From CAYFJO01 sp964343305 (GTDB taxonomy: Bacteria; Planctomycetota; Planctomycetia; Pirellulales; Pirellulaceae): a stretch of 10,870 nt of DNA. Where the stretch lies: positions 1 to 10,870 of the forward strand of contig CAYFJO010000369.1 of NCBI GenBank assembly GCA_964343305.1, written 5' to 3'. The notes below the pieces were generated by a model. The model was given only the letters and a program-made list of their open reading frames with translations. It was not told the DNA's origin and did not search any database. Numbering within the stretch: position 1 is the first letter of the stretch; each line of letters begins with the position of its first letter. Shown here in pieces: positions 1 to 7,868 of this stretch. Made by a program: the position numbers and the translations under genes.

Positions 1-1078
1 AACGCTCGCCGATCCGCAATAGTTCTTTCTCTCGCTCTTCATGAGGCAACGCAAGCCTGCCTGTTGTGATCGACAGCAAATCGGATGCAAACAGTTCGCC
101 AGCCGCGCCGTTCTTGGGAGCAGGATTTCGTTCGGTCAAGAGTGACTTGCGTCGGTATTCGGGAATATCGGCTTCGGTGCCACCAATAATGCGTAGCGGC
201 AACGGGTCGGTTAGATTCTTGTAGAGCTGTTTGCCGGAGACTTGGCGGACGACGTATTCTTCGGGGATGGCGCGGATTTTCCGAGGGCCATCGGTCAACA
301 GATAAACGACATTTCGTAACTCGCCTTTGTTAAATGCTGACAGGCGCATCGGTACGACCAGCTCATCCACCTTGAATCGAAAACCCATGCCTTGCACCTG
401 ACCGTCGAACGTCGAACCTTTCGGCAGTTCTGAGTCGACGGTTCGTTGCCCTGGTTTGGGATCGATGCCGTCCTTCTGGCCGACTTTTGTTTTCACGGCG
501 ACGAAGCACCAACCGGCCTGGACGTAGTCGTTGCATGGTTTGTCCATGCCTTTTGGGTATTGATACCCATGTTCATCCATCCATCGCTTCAGCGCGGCAG
601 CACTGCCGGCTTCCAACACGGCCACTTCGTACATGCCGACGGCTTCTTTGCGAAGCACCTTGACTTGTTCCTTGAAGCCAAGACTAGCTGAACCACCGCT
701 TGCTTGCCCTTTTCCAAATCGAGACAGAGCCGACTTGAAGACCGGCCTTGGTGTGAGGTCAACGACGACTTCCGGCGGATCGACGGCTGCCGCAAGATGC
801 TGAAAAATATGATCCGGGACTTTGCGAATGGCTGGTGGAGTCGGAAAAGGAATGAGCATACCAAACTCATCAACCTTTCCCGTAAAGCCTGGTCGAATGA
901 CGAATGTCTCAACACTGTCCTTGTAAAAAACATACGTCTGCTGTAGCCCGACACGTGCGAGTGGAATCGCTTCGCCTGGATAAATCGGCGGTACCATTCC
1001 ACATGGGTCTGCCGTCGCCGGTTGCGCGATTAGACCCGCCAATACTAGAAACGCAGCAGCGGTGAATCGCGTCTTCAT
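1..1078 (-). CDS. DUF2330-type exported protein, 3' end cut by window edge
   Basis: This is an open frame of 359 codons from the ATG at 1078 to the window edge with no stop, so the C-terminus lies outside. The start is supported by GGAG about 8 bases upstream. Residues 1-23 form a signal peptide (basic MKTR, hydrophobic core, cleavage after ATA before DPCGM), so the protein is exported. The mature N-terminus has CGMVPPIYPG, then a beta-rich stretch (VGLQQTYVFYKD, VETFVIRPGF) and LIPFPTPP near residues 75-82. Cys near the start, followed by Q and V/I-rich strands and a P-rich P-x-P segment, is how I remember DUF2330 proteins, which are secreted and of unknown function. The assignment is from pattern memory and I am moderately sure. 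It lies 92 bp downstream of the PQQ-like gene on the same strand with no clear terminator between, so co-transcription is possible. Confidence 0.8.
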   Translation of the reverse strand, partial: MKTRFTAAAFLVLAGLIAQPATADPCGMVPPIYPGEAIPLARVGLQQTYVFYKDSVETFVIRPGFTGKVDEFGMLIPFPTPPAIRKVPDHIFQHLAAAVDPPEVVVDLTPRPVFKSALSRFGKGQASGGSASLGFKEQVKVLRKEAVGMYEVAVLEAGSAAALKRWMDEHGYQYPKGMDKPCNDYVQAGWCFVAVKTKVGQKDGIDPKPGQRTVDSELPKGSTFDGQVQGMGFRFKVDELVVPMRLSAFNKGELRNVVYLLTDGPRKIRAIPEEYVVRQVSGKQLYKNLTDPLPLRIIGGTEADIPEYRRKSLLTERNPAPKNGAAGELFASDLLSITTGRLALPHEEREKELLRIGER

Positions 1079-1170
1079 CGATAGGACTCCGATCATGAGT
1101 TTGTATTGCGTCAGCAAGTAGCTCACAGTTTGAGTTGGAAAAATAGCGCTCAAAAAGGCGTGTCGAGGAT

Positions 1171-2400
1171 CTATTTCGTCTCGCCCAAACACCACAGATG
1201 CTTGAATGTCCGAATGAATAGGTCTCCGTTAGAAATCACGATCGTCGAGTTAGTCGACTCTCCGCTCAGCGGATTGGTGGCCAGCAGTTCGTATGTCGGA
1301 CTTGCGGCGAAGACCTGGGTCGCTCCGTTCCGCATCAGGACATACAGTCGACCGTCTGCGTGAACCATCGACCCCCAGGTTCGTCCACCGCCGGGTCGAG
1401 TTTTCACTTGCCAGACTTCCTCACCTGTTTTCAGTTCGTAGCAATGGGGGACGCCGTTCTCTTCCATCATGTAGACGTAATCGCCGATAACCATGCCGGA
1501 ACCGACCCGCTGCGTGTTTCGCGGATGGTGCCAAAGCCGGTCTTCGGTGATATCGCCCGAGCCGCCCAGCTTGACCGCCAACGCCGCGCCGTTGTAACCC
1601 GACATGGCCACTGCCACACCATTGCCGTACAAGGGAGACGTATAGACGTATTTGTTGAGACCCTCGCAGCGCCACAGCTCTTCGCCCGTCTTGGGATCAA
1701 GGCCTTTAAAATGCGGCACGGTGCTGAGCAGAAGTTGATCGCGGCCGTTGGCGTTAACGACCAGCGGCGTGCCCCACGAGCCCGCCTTTTCATCGTGCTC
1801 CCAAGTCGTCTCGCCGGACTTTTTATTGACCGCCAGCAGAAAGTTGCGGCCTTCCTTTTTGTTCGGACCGCACCAAAGGATGGCGGTTTCACCGTACAAG
1901 ACTGGCGATGAGGCGTTACCGAAGTTGTGGTCCCATTTGCCCAGATCAGTACGCTTCCAGAGTTCTTTGCCGTCAAGATCACAGCAATACATGCCGGCCG
2001 ACCCGAAGCTGACCACGACGCGCTGGCCATCGGTCGCGGGCGAGGCGTTGCAATACCAGTTGGCATTCCAGTTCCGTTCCTTCTCGCCGTAATCAACGTC
2101 CTTTTGCCATAGCAGCTCGCCATCAGCGCGGGCCAGACACAGCAGGCTGCGCAGGTGGCCATCCTTGTTGGCCTGCGTGAGGAAGATCTTTTCACCCCAG
2201 ACAATCGGCGTCGAATTGCCTTGGTGCTCCAGCGGCACCTTCCATTTCACGTTTTCCGTGTCACTCCAATTGAGGAGAATTCCTTTCTCTTCGCAAAATC
2301 CTTGCCCGGTTGAGCCGCGCCACGCTGGCCAGTCGGCGGCCATGGCCGTCGAGTACGAAACAATCAACAGAAAACTAAACACAAGATATCGATGCATCAT
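1171..2400 (-). CDS. Exported PQQ-like beta-propeller repeat protein
   Basis: The protein has 409 residues from the ATG at 2400. An in-frame ATG at 2421 would add seven residues, but the ATG-ATG pair at 2400/2397 has AAGGGA directly upstream and places the signal peptide (MMHRYLVF to TAMA, cut before ADWPAWRG) at the N-terminus. The mature chain shows repeated propeller-blade motifs ending in G-x-x-x-W (GELLW, GKELW, GETTW, GEELW, GEEVW) separated by hydrophobic strands, as in PQQ-like/BamB-type beta-propellers. Mature N-termini like DWPAWRG are common in planctomycete members. No residues specific for a PQQ dehydrogenase were seen, so I infer a non-enzymatic or binding scaffold outside the cytoplasm, not an alcohol dehydrogenase. 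It starts 27 bp after the stop of the LTxxQ gene, so the two are probably an operon. Confidence 0.9.
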   Translation of the reverse strand: MMHRYLVFSFLLIVSYSTAMAADWPAWRGSTGQGFCEEKGILLNWSDTENVKWKVPLEHQGNSTPIVWGEKIFLTQANKDGHLRSLLCLARADGELLWQKDVDYGEKERNWNANWYCNASPATDGQRVVVSFGSAGMYCCDLDGKELWKRTDLGKWDHNFGNASSPVLYGETAILWCGPNKKEGRNFLLAVNKKSGETTWEHDEKAGSWGTPLVVNANGRDQLLLSTVPHFKGLDPKTGEELWRCEGLNKYVYTSPLYGNGVAVAMSGYNGAALAVKLGGSGDITEDRLWHHPRNTQRVGSGMVIGDYVYMMEENGVPHCYELKTGEEVWQVKTRPGGGRTWGSMVHADGRLYVLMRNGATQVFAASPTYELLATNPLSGESTNSTIVISNGDLFIRTFKHLWCLGETK

Positions 2401-2427
2401 TGTTCCCTTTTCGCGTGACATTCCGCT

Positions 2428-3285
2428 CTAGTTCTTTGGCGCCGCTTCGATGCGAATCTGGATCTTGTTACCGTTGCGTTGGATTTGCTTCGGCTGAATC
2501 TGGATCTTCTTTAGCTGACCTGGTTGGATGGGAATGGCTTGAAATTGAAACCGCCGTTGAGGCAACTCAAACTTTGCTCCCTTCATCTTTGCGAACTGAG
2601 CCTTTTGCTCGTCGGTCAGCACGTCCGTCGTTTTGGTTTCCGTCTCCTTAGTAATCGCCTGAAGCTTCTCGCGGTACTTGGCCCGCTCGACGTTGCCGTT
2701 GCGGACGTCTTGGCCCAACTGTGTGCGCTTCTGCCGCCCAGCGGCCGCAGTGTCCTGGATCTGCTTTTTCTGCTCATCGGTCAGTTGGAGCTTTTCGGCC
2801 ACTTTGGCGTCGCTCAGTGCTTGAATCCCGCGAGTCTGGAGTGAAATCTGGTCCAGTCGCTCGGCCTGTTCAGGCTTGAGCGCTGCACGAACCACTTTCG
2901 TTGCCTCGGCCGTTTTCTCTTGCACCTTCTTTTGCAACTCCGCCACTTTCTTTTGCCGCTCGTCTCCTTGCAGTCCACGCAAGGCGGCAAACATCTCTTG
3001 CCGCTGGGCATTGGCCGCTTGCACCGCCTCTTGAATTTTGGCTTTCTGATCGTCGTCCAGCTTCAACTCTTCTTGAACCTTCGCATTGCGGACAAGATTC
3101 AGTGGATTATTCAACGCGCCACGAATCACGAAGGCGCCAGGTTGCACGCGAAGCTGAATTTCTGGCTGCTTTGCCGGTTGTGGCTTTGGCTTCGGGTTTG
3201 TGTCCTTGTCATCCTTGCCCAGCGCGGGCAAAGTCATCAACGCAATCGCGAACACGGTGGTAATGAGTAGAGTCTGGCGGGCCAT
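2428..3285 (-). CDS. Exported helical protein with repeated LTxxQ-like motifs (Spy/CpxP-like)
   Basis: The protein has 285 residues. The ATG at 3285 follows AAGGGGA at a spacing of about seven bases. Residues 1-23 are a signal peptide ending at ALG before KDDKD, followed by a Lys/Pro-rich linker (24-42). Two tandem helical units follow: unit 1 (about 61-150) has LDDDQ at 76-80 and LKPEQ at 136-140, and unit 2 (about 155-235) has LTDEQ at 168-172 and again at 223-227. The matching unit openings VQEELKLDDDQ and VAEKLQLTDEQ indicate an internal duplication. Such motifs mark the Spy/CpxP group of periplasmic chaperone or stress proteins, although many planctomycete proteins with them have no known role. 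The C-terminus (240-285) is rich in Gln, Ile and Lys (IQIQPKQIQ) and looks low-complexity. It is first in a probable operon with the PQQ-like protein. Confidence 0.88.
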   Translation of the reverse strand: MARQTLLITTVFAIALMTLPALGKDDKDTNPKPKPQPAKQPEIQLRVQPGAFVIRGALNNPLNLVRNAKVQEELKLDDDQKAKIQEAVQAANAQRQEMFAALRGLQGDERQKKVAELQKKVQEKTAEATKVVRAALKPEQAERLDQISLQTRGIQALSDAKVAEKLQLTDEQKKQIQDTAAAGRQKRTQLGQDVRNGNVERAKYREKLQAITKETETKTTDVLTDEQKAQFAKMKGAKFELPQRRFQFQAIPIQPGQLKKIQIQPKQIQRNGNKIQIRIEAAPKN

Positions 3286-3359
3286 TTGAGTTCCCCTTTG
3301 GCGAGTTGGGTGGGATGGGGTTGGAGTGATTCACGCGGGATCACGGACGGATACCGCAG

Positions 3360-3802
3360 TTGAGTGCCGGACAGGGGTTGGAAAGTTTCACATTATTTCA
3401 TCATTCGCCGTTGTTTTTCTTGCCGAAAGGTCTTCACCCGTACTGGCTCAGCGATGCGGATGCTATCGGTTTGCAAAGACCGATGACAGGGGTGACGAAG
3501 ATGATGGGAGCGGGGCCGCGGTTTGTTTTACGGAAAGTGAGCGCGGCAATGATTGACGAGAATCCGGCGGTCATTCGGGTTCACGGAGAATTGCAAGAGT
3601 TGGACGAGCCGACGATCGACGCCAGTTTACCGCGCGAAACGCTGATGGCGATCGGTTCGAAGCATGCGTTGGATCGCTTCCAAACTGAGAAGCAGCTTTC
3701 TGCGACATCTAGACTTCAAGATTCGGTGGACCAGCACACCAAAAAAGAGACGCCCCAAGCAAAAACAGGCGCGCCGAATTGGAAGATCTCAGCGCGCCTG
3801 TT
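3360..3802 (+). other. Plus-strand coding-like stretch, possible gene remnant
   Basis: One plus-strand frame is open from an ATG at 3360 and stays open far into the antisense of the next gene, to 4409. Between about 3418 and 3720 its translation looks protein-like (HPYWLSDADAIG, then VIRVHGELQELDEPTIDASL), with purine-rich first codon positions and many G/C third positions. After about 3730 the composition changes, and the rest is simply the antisense of the cysteine-rich protein gene and its terminator. No good ribosome binding site was seen before 3360. I recognise no family. It could be the 3'-truncated remnant of a gene or a chance open frame, and I would not annotate it as a functional CDS. 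Confidence 0.25.
3764..3802 (-). terminator. Rho-independent terminator of the sigma-kinase cluster
   Basis: Positions 3764-3774 (AACAGGCGCGC) and 3792-3802 (GCGCGCCTGTT) form a perfect 11-bp stem with a 17-base loop. Read on the minus strand, the second arm runs straight into a T-rich tract (GTTTTTGCTT). It lies 27 bp past the stop codon at 3830, the right position to end transcription of the minus-strand cluster. No comparable structure was seen inside that cluster. Confidence 0.8.
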
Positions 3803-3829
3803 GCAAAGCTCACATGTCCAAAATGCAAG

Positions 3830-4600
3830 TTATGGGTCCTTTTTCACTTTGGGTGCATCAGTTTTCTTTTTGTCACTAGCCCGCGTCTTTGGATCGACAA
3901 TCTTGGATACCTTCAGACAGACGGTGTTGCCGTCAATCTTGGTCAGTACGCCCGTCGCGACTTTGGGAGCACTAGAGCAGCGAGCCTTGAATAACGCCTT
4001 GGCCGCGTCGCCATCCAGTAAAACCTGGAGATCGCCAGCCTTCAGGCCAGCGGCGCACTCCCCGATTTTGAAATCACATTTGCTACACACCAGCTTCCCT
4101 GCCAACGTGAGGCTGGGTGTGGTGTTCTTCTTCTTGACCTCGGTCGACTTCTTACTTGTGATCGTGGCCACACCATCCTTAAGGGTCACATCACCAGAGA
4201 CGCGAACCAACTTGCCGCTACATCGGGCATGGAACAGATCTTCACCTGCCTTGCCGGAGAGCAGGACGAATTGCTTCTCGCCCAGTTTGTTGGCAAGCTG
4301 GCTACTAGCGAACTTTTCGTCCCTCGATAACTGGCGCGCCTTGTCGAGCCGCTCGCTTGCCGTGAGGAATTTGCTGTCGTCCTCAGCGACGATTCCCCAC
4401 TGTGCATAGGTCGTCGCCAGCAGCAGTGCCGTCTGACATTTCTCTGTGGCTTTCAAGGCGCACTTACTACAGATCACGTTGCCAACAACACTTCCCTGAG
4501 CGGGCTCGACCTTCGGCTGCGATTTCTCCTTCTCGTCAGCTTGAACTAAAACGCACACGACTAGCGCGGCTACTATCGCGGTCAACGAACATTTACACAT
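3830..4600 (-). CDS. Exported protein with a duplicated Cys-X2-Cys domain, function unknown
   Basis: The ATG at 4600 gives 256 residues. Longer in-frame starts up to 4708 exist, but AAGGGGA sits six bases before 4600 and a signal peptide then begins directly (MCKCSLTAIV to VLVQA, cut before DEKEK). Two related domains follow. Domain 1 (about 40-155) has CSKC at 44-47, C55, LLSGKAGEDLFHARCS with C127, and VSGDVTLKDG. Domain 2 (about 167-235) has CSKC at 172-175, C182, LLDGDAAKALFKARCS with C208, and a matching tail. Domain 1 carries an extra charged segment of about 50 residues (63-108). The C-terminus is a Lys/Asp-rich tail. The spaced cysteines suggest metal binding or disulfides outside the cytoplasm (inference). 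It loosely recalls small cysteine-rich exported families such as DUF6370, but I cannot confirm this. It lies 55 bp after the kinase stop, before the cluster terminator. Confidence 0.85.
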   Translation of the reverse strand: MCKCSLTAIVAALVVCVLVQADEKEKSQPKVEPAQGSVVGNVICSKCALKATEKCQTALLLATTYAQWGIVAEDDSKFLTASERLDKARQLSRDEKFASSQLANKLGEKQFVLLSGKAGEDLFHARCSGKLVRVSGDVTLKDGVATITSKKSTEVKKKNTTPSLTLAGKLVCSKCDFKIGECAAGLKAGDLQVLLDGDAAKALFKARCSSAPKVATGVLTKIDGNTVCLKVSKIVDPKTRASDKKKTDAPKVKKDP

Positions 4601-4655
4601 CGCGAATCCCCTTACATGAGAACGATGTTGGTTACGAGAAACGGAACGCTCCATT

Positions 4656-7600
4656 TCACTTTCGATTGCTAGGATGTTCATTCTGGCGCTTCGCTCGACG
4701 TGAGTCAAATAAATGATGCTCTAGGAGAATTCTGTGGAGTGGAGTGGCGGCGAATTTGTCATGACGAACCGTGACGTTGGGCAGCGCACGCTTGAGTGCA
4801 TCGATGCCTTTCTGTGTCACTTTTGTGTTTAGCACCTGAAGGTCCATGAGCTTAGGCAACTTGGCCAAGTGAACAAGTCCGGCGTCGCTGATCGACGTGT
4901 TGTTGAGACGCAAGCTGCTGATGTTCGACAATCTCGACACGTGCTCCATGCCAGCGTCGGTCACTGCTGACCCGCTCAGATGCAACTGGTTTAGCTTCGA
5001 CATATGCCCCAGATGTGCCAGTCCGGCGTCGGTCACCGCCGTGGCGCCAAGGTCGAGGCTATGCATGTCCTTCATCTGTTCCAGGAACACCAGGCCCTCG
5101 TCTGTGATCTTCGTGCCGTTCAGGTACAGCACCGCGATCTTGCTGTTGTCAATCAGATGTTTCAAACCAACGTCTGTGACTTTTGTGCCGTTGAGGCTCA
5201 AGAACCAAAGACCCTTCAGTCCTTTCAGGTTTTCGACTCCAACGTCCGTAATGTTGCTCGGCGCGGCATTCAGTACCTTCAAGTGCGGCAGGTTCTTGAG
5301 GCGCGCGAAACTTCTATCCGTTACGTTCACGCAACCGAACACTGTTAGCCTCTCTAGCGAATCTATCGACTCAATGCCAGCCAAATCGGCATCCGTGATA
5401 AGTGAATGTGCGAGAAGGATCTCCGTAATCACGCCGTCTTTTTTCGTGATTTTGGCTCCGAACAGCCGAAGCAGTTGGGTTGTTTGGGACCCAAAGGTTT
5501 CAGTGGATTCTTTCACCGCGACCCATCTTGCACCGTGGATCTTGGCGTGAAGAGCATTGCCAGACGAATCATTGGCAACGTCCCCTTCGCCTTCATCGAA
5601 TCGGTAGAGGACCATTGTGTGTTTGTCGCAATCGAGTGTGCTTGGCGGTGCGAAGTCCTCGCCATAGCGGGCCGTTTTGGAAACGCGCACTTCGTCGATG
5701 ATTCCATTGAGGAATTTTGTAGGCTCTCCTTGCCCACCCGGATCTGCCCCAATCATGAATGGAAACTTCGATTTGTTAAACTTGCCAATCGTCTCACTAC
5801 CTTGGAGCTTGCCGTCAACGAACAGACGTAGTTCACTTCCATCCAAGACGCCAGCAATGTGAACCGGTTTTTCGTACCCGGTCGACACACGATACCTTAT
5901 GCGTGTGCGTGATTTTATGGACGCATACCCGTTGTTCGCGGTTCGACCATCGTTGACGTGAAACGCGCAGAGTCCACTGGCCACACCAAGCCCCAGACCA
6001 GAGCCGTTAAAGTCTCCGATGATCGACCCGCCGTACAGCGACATCACAATCGCTTCAAAGGTCATCGGATGACTGCCATCGTAACGCAGCTTAGGGATGA
6101 CCAAATGCGTCCCATGCCTACCGGAGAATTGGAGCATGTACGAGCGTCTTTTTACTTGCGTTTGTGGCAGATTCTGATCTTCGCTTGCAGAATCAACGGT
6201 TGCTGGAACCTTTGTTGCTGCTGGAGCCTTTGTTGCTGCGTCTTTGGCACTGCTTCGAATCCACAACAAATCGGCAAGTTCGGGCGTACCGGGATTGATG
6301 CCCGATCCTTTGCTTGTTGTCCACGCGCCGCGAATCTCATCGTCGACAAGGCGCACCGAGATCTTGCCGAATCGGTCCTTGCCTTCCCGCCAAGTGCCCT
6401 TGAAACGACCTTCGATTCTGGACCATCTAAGTTGCAGTTTGCCGTCCTCTTCGCCAAAGGTATCGGTGTACGTTCCGTCGTACTGGCCCGTCCGCTTTTC
6501 TTCGAGTACAACTTGGCCCCAGTCTTCACCGGTCCATTTGCCGGAGATGTCAGGCGGCGTAGTGGACTGCAAAAGAAACAAGCCGAGCAGACCAAAACCA
6601 AATGCAGCGATCATGGCTATGACTCCTAGTTTGCGGAAGTTTGTCGTTGTTCGCTCAGTGAACGAAACGCTCTGTTTGCGAAGCAAGAGGCGGCTCTCTG
6701 GCAATGGCACGGTCGTTGGTTGTTGCACGTGAGCTAGACAATCTTCGAACAACTCGGCAACTTCGTTGGCCGAATCGAAACGATCTTCAGGCCGCTTCGA
6801 CATCAGTTTCGCGACAATCTGGCAGAGCCAATCAGGGACGCCGGGATTGATCTCGCGGATCGATGTTGGACCTTCGTCCGTGATCCGCCGCATCACGGCG
6901 TGGCTGGTTTCGGCGCGGAAAGGCGGTCGACCAGTGCAAATCGCATATAAAACACTTCCCAGGCTGAACAGGTCGCTGCGCGCATCAAGCGGCTTGGCTT
7001 GAGCCTGCTCTGGCGACATATACTGTGGCGTGCCGGCAATGATTCCAGTCTGCGTCACGGTGGCATCATCTATTGCACGAGCCAACCCGAAGTCGGTGAT
7101 GGTGACTCGCTCAACACCCTTGTCCAGCAGAATGTTTGCCGGCTTGATGTCTCGATGGACGAGCCCCTGATGATGAGCGGCCGCGAGCCCAGCGGCGATC
7201 TGTGAACCAATTCGCAGCACGGCTGTCGTCTGCAGCGGACCTTCGTCGTCGATACGCCTCTGTAGCGAAATGCCGGCGACATACGGCATCACCAGAAACG
7301 GCAGGCCGTGGAATTCGTCGACCCGATGAATTGCCACCACATTCTCGTGCAACACCGCTGCCGCTGCCTGAGCCTCGCGTGCGAAACGCTGTCGTGCAGA
7401 GCCGTTCGTTGCCAATCGCGGCGCGAGCACTTTGATCGCCACATAGCGATTCAGTGAAGCTTCAAAACCTTTCAGCACGATTCCCATTCCACCATGCCCG
7501 ACAATCCCAACGATTTCGTACCCAGCAAATCGTCCCAGCATCTGCGGATCGTCTGTCGGATCAAGCCAACCTCGAATCTCGCGCGTTAGCAAGTCCGCCG

Positions 7601-7865
7601 TCGATGTATTGTCCAAGTCGACCGGAAAGAGCGAACTAAGCGATGACAGACTCGGCGGACCATCGAACTCATCAAACGCCAGCATCGATTGTGCTTCGTT
7701 CCACGACGTTCCCGGAACTGCGGCGAGTTGGATTTGCTCCGCGCACGAACTGCATTCCGAAAGATGAGCCTCGACAGCCGTCGCCTCCTCGGTTGACAGG
7801 GTACCGAGGAGCAGTGCGTCAAGCTTTTCCGAGTCACATCGCGAATACACTTGCTGATTATTCAT
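4656..7865 (-). CDS. Membrane Ser/Thr kinase with anti-sigma-like zinc motif, LamG-like and LRR domains
   Basis: The protein has 1069 residues. Residues 10-41 carry C10, H34, C38 and C41, the zf-HC2/ZAS pattern of zinc-binding anti-sigma factors. A Hanks-type kinase domain follows (about 113-380): Gly-loop GHGGMG 123-128, VAIK with K145, E164, HRDIKPAN 237-244, DFG 258-260, SPE 284-286 and D298. All catalytic residues are intact, and the segment before SPE has several Thr. One membrane helix (412-432) puts the rest outside: a small beta-rich domain (439-535, opening ISGKWTG), an Ala/Thr/Pro linker (540-565), a LamG/concanavalin-like domain (about 575-785, with FVDGKLQG and GIIDEVRVS), and about eight 24-residue leucine-rich repeats of T-D-x-G-L type (815-1035). 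The ATG at 7865 lies 3 bp after the sigma stop; its ribosome site, GAGGAG, lies inside the last sigma codons, suggesting coupled translation. It probably senses an outside ligand and controls the sigma factor (inference). Confidence 0.93.
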   Translation of the reverse strand: MNNQQVYSRCDSEKLDALLLGTLSTEEATAVEAHLSECSSCAEQIQLAAVPGTSWNEAQSMLAFDEFDGPPSLSSLSSLFPVDLDNTSTADLLTREIRGWLDPTDDPQMLGRFAGYEIVGIVGHGGMGIVLKGFEASLNRYVAIKVLAPRLATNGSARQRFAREAQAAAAVLHENVVAIHRVDEFHGLPFLVMPYVAGISLQRRIDDEGPLQTTAVLRIGSQIAAGLAAAHHQGLVHRDIKPANILLDKGVERVTITDFGLARAIDDATVTQTGIIAGTPQYMSPEQAQAKPLDARSDLFSLGSVLYAICTGRPPFRAETSHAVMRRITDEGPTSIREINPGVPDWLCQIVAKLMSKRPEDRFDSANEVAELFEDCLAHVQQPTTVPLPESRLLLRKQSVSFTERTTTNFRKLGVIAMIAAFGFGLLGLFLLQSTTPPDISGKWTGEDWGQVVLEEKRTGQYDGTYTDTFGEEDGKLQLRWSRIEGRFKGTWREGKDRFGKISVRLVDDEIRGAWTTSKGSGINPGTPELADLLWIRSSAKDAATKAPAATKVPATVDSASEDQNLPQTQVKRRSYMLQFSGRHGTHLVIPKLRYDGSHPMTFEAIVMSLYGGSIIGDFNGSGLGLGVASGLCAFHVNDGRTANNGYASIKSRTRIRYRVSTGYEKPVHIAGVLDGSELRLFVDGKLQGSETIGKFNKSKFPFMIGADPGGQGEPTKFLNGIIDEVRVSKTARYGEDFAPPSTLDCDKHTMVLYRFDEGEGDVANDSSGNALHAKIHGARWVAVKESTETFGSQTTQLLRLFGAKITKKDGVITEILLAHSLITDADLAGIESIDSLERLTVFGCVNVTDRSFARLKNLPHLKVLNAAPSNITDVGVENLKGLKGLWFLSLNGTKVTDVGLKHLIDNSKIAVLYLNGTKITDEGLVFLEQMKDMHSLDLGATAVTDAGLAHLGHMSKLNQLHLSGSAVTDAGMEHVSRLSNISSLRLNNTSISDAGLVHLAKLPKLMDLQVLNTKVTQKGIDALKRALPNVTVRHDKFAATPLHRILLEHHLFDSRRAKRQNEHPSNRK
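4770..5420 (-). repeat. Diverged 72-bp coding repeats encoding leucine-rich repeats
   Basis: This part of the kinase gene encodes about eight 24-residue units with the shared pattern T/S-D-x-G-L-x-x-L, a variable stretch, then L-x-x-L-x-L-x-x-T. Clear unit ends include NGTKVTD, NGTKITD, GATAVTD, SGSAVTD and NNTSISD. The DNA repeats are diverged, so this is an old expansion and not a fresh tandem array. Confidence 0.75.
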
Positions 7866-7868
7866 GCC

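Larger units (their letters stand above)
3286..3829. other. 544-bp gap between the two minus-strand clusters
   Basis: No gene can be called securely here. The part next to 3285 presumably holds the promoter of the LTxxQ/PQQ-like operon, but I saw no convincing -35/-10 pair. The middle holds a plus-strand coding-like stretch (separate entry), and the part next to 3830 holds a strong minus-strand terminator (separate entry). Confidence 0.6.

Noticed and set aside
1129..1154. Weak inverted repeat TTTGAG/CTCAAA between the PQQ-like and DUF2330 genes
   Set aside because: The stem is only 6 bp with a 14-base loop and no T tract follows on the minus strand, so it is not a convincing terminator.
1467..2204. 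A 245-codon minus-strand open frame inside the PQQ-like gene
   Set aside because: It is the neighbouring frame of the propeller gene, rich in Arg and Ser with no fold pattern, and lacks a credible start site.
4601..4708. N-terminal extension of the cysteine-rich protein to an ATG at 4708
   Set aside because: It would overlap the end of the kinase gene and bury the signal peptide; the ATG at 4600 has an ideal ribosome site.
6195..6242. Short repeat of GCTG and CCTTTGTTGCTG units
   Set aside because: It encodes the Ala/Thr/Pro linker of the kinase and is ordinary low-complexity coding sequence, not a mobile or CRISPR repeat.
6152..6732. Open frames on both strands over the small beta-rich domain and linker of the kinase
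   Set aside because: They are out-of-frame readings of the kinase gene; the kinase frame has clear domains throughout, and the shadows have no ribosome sites or family features.
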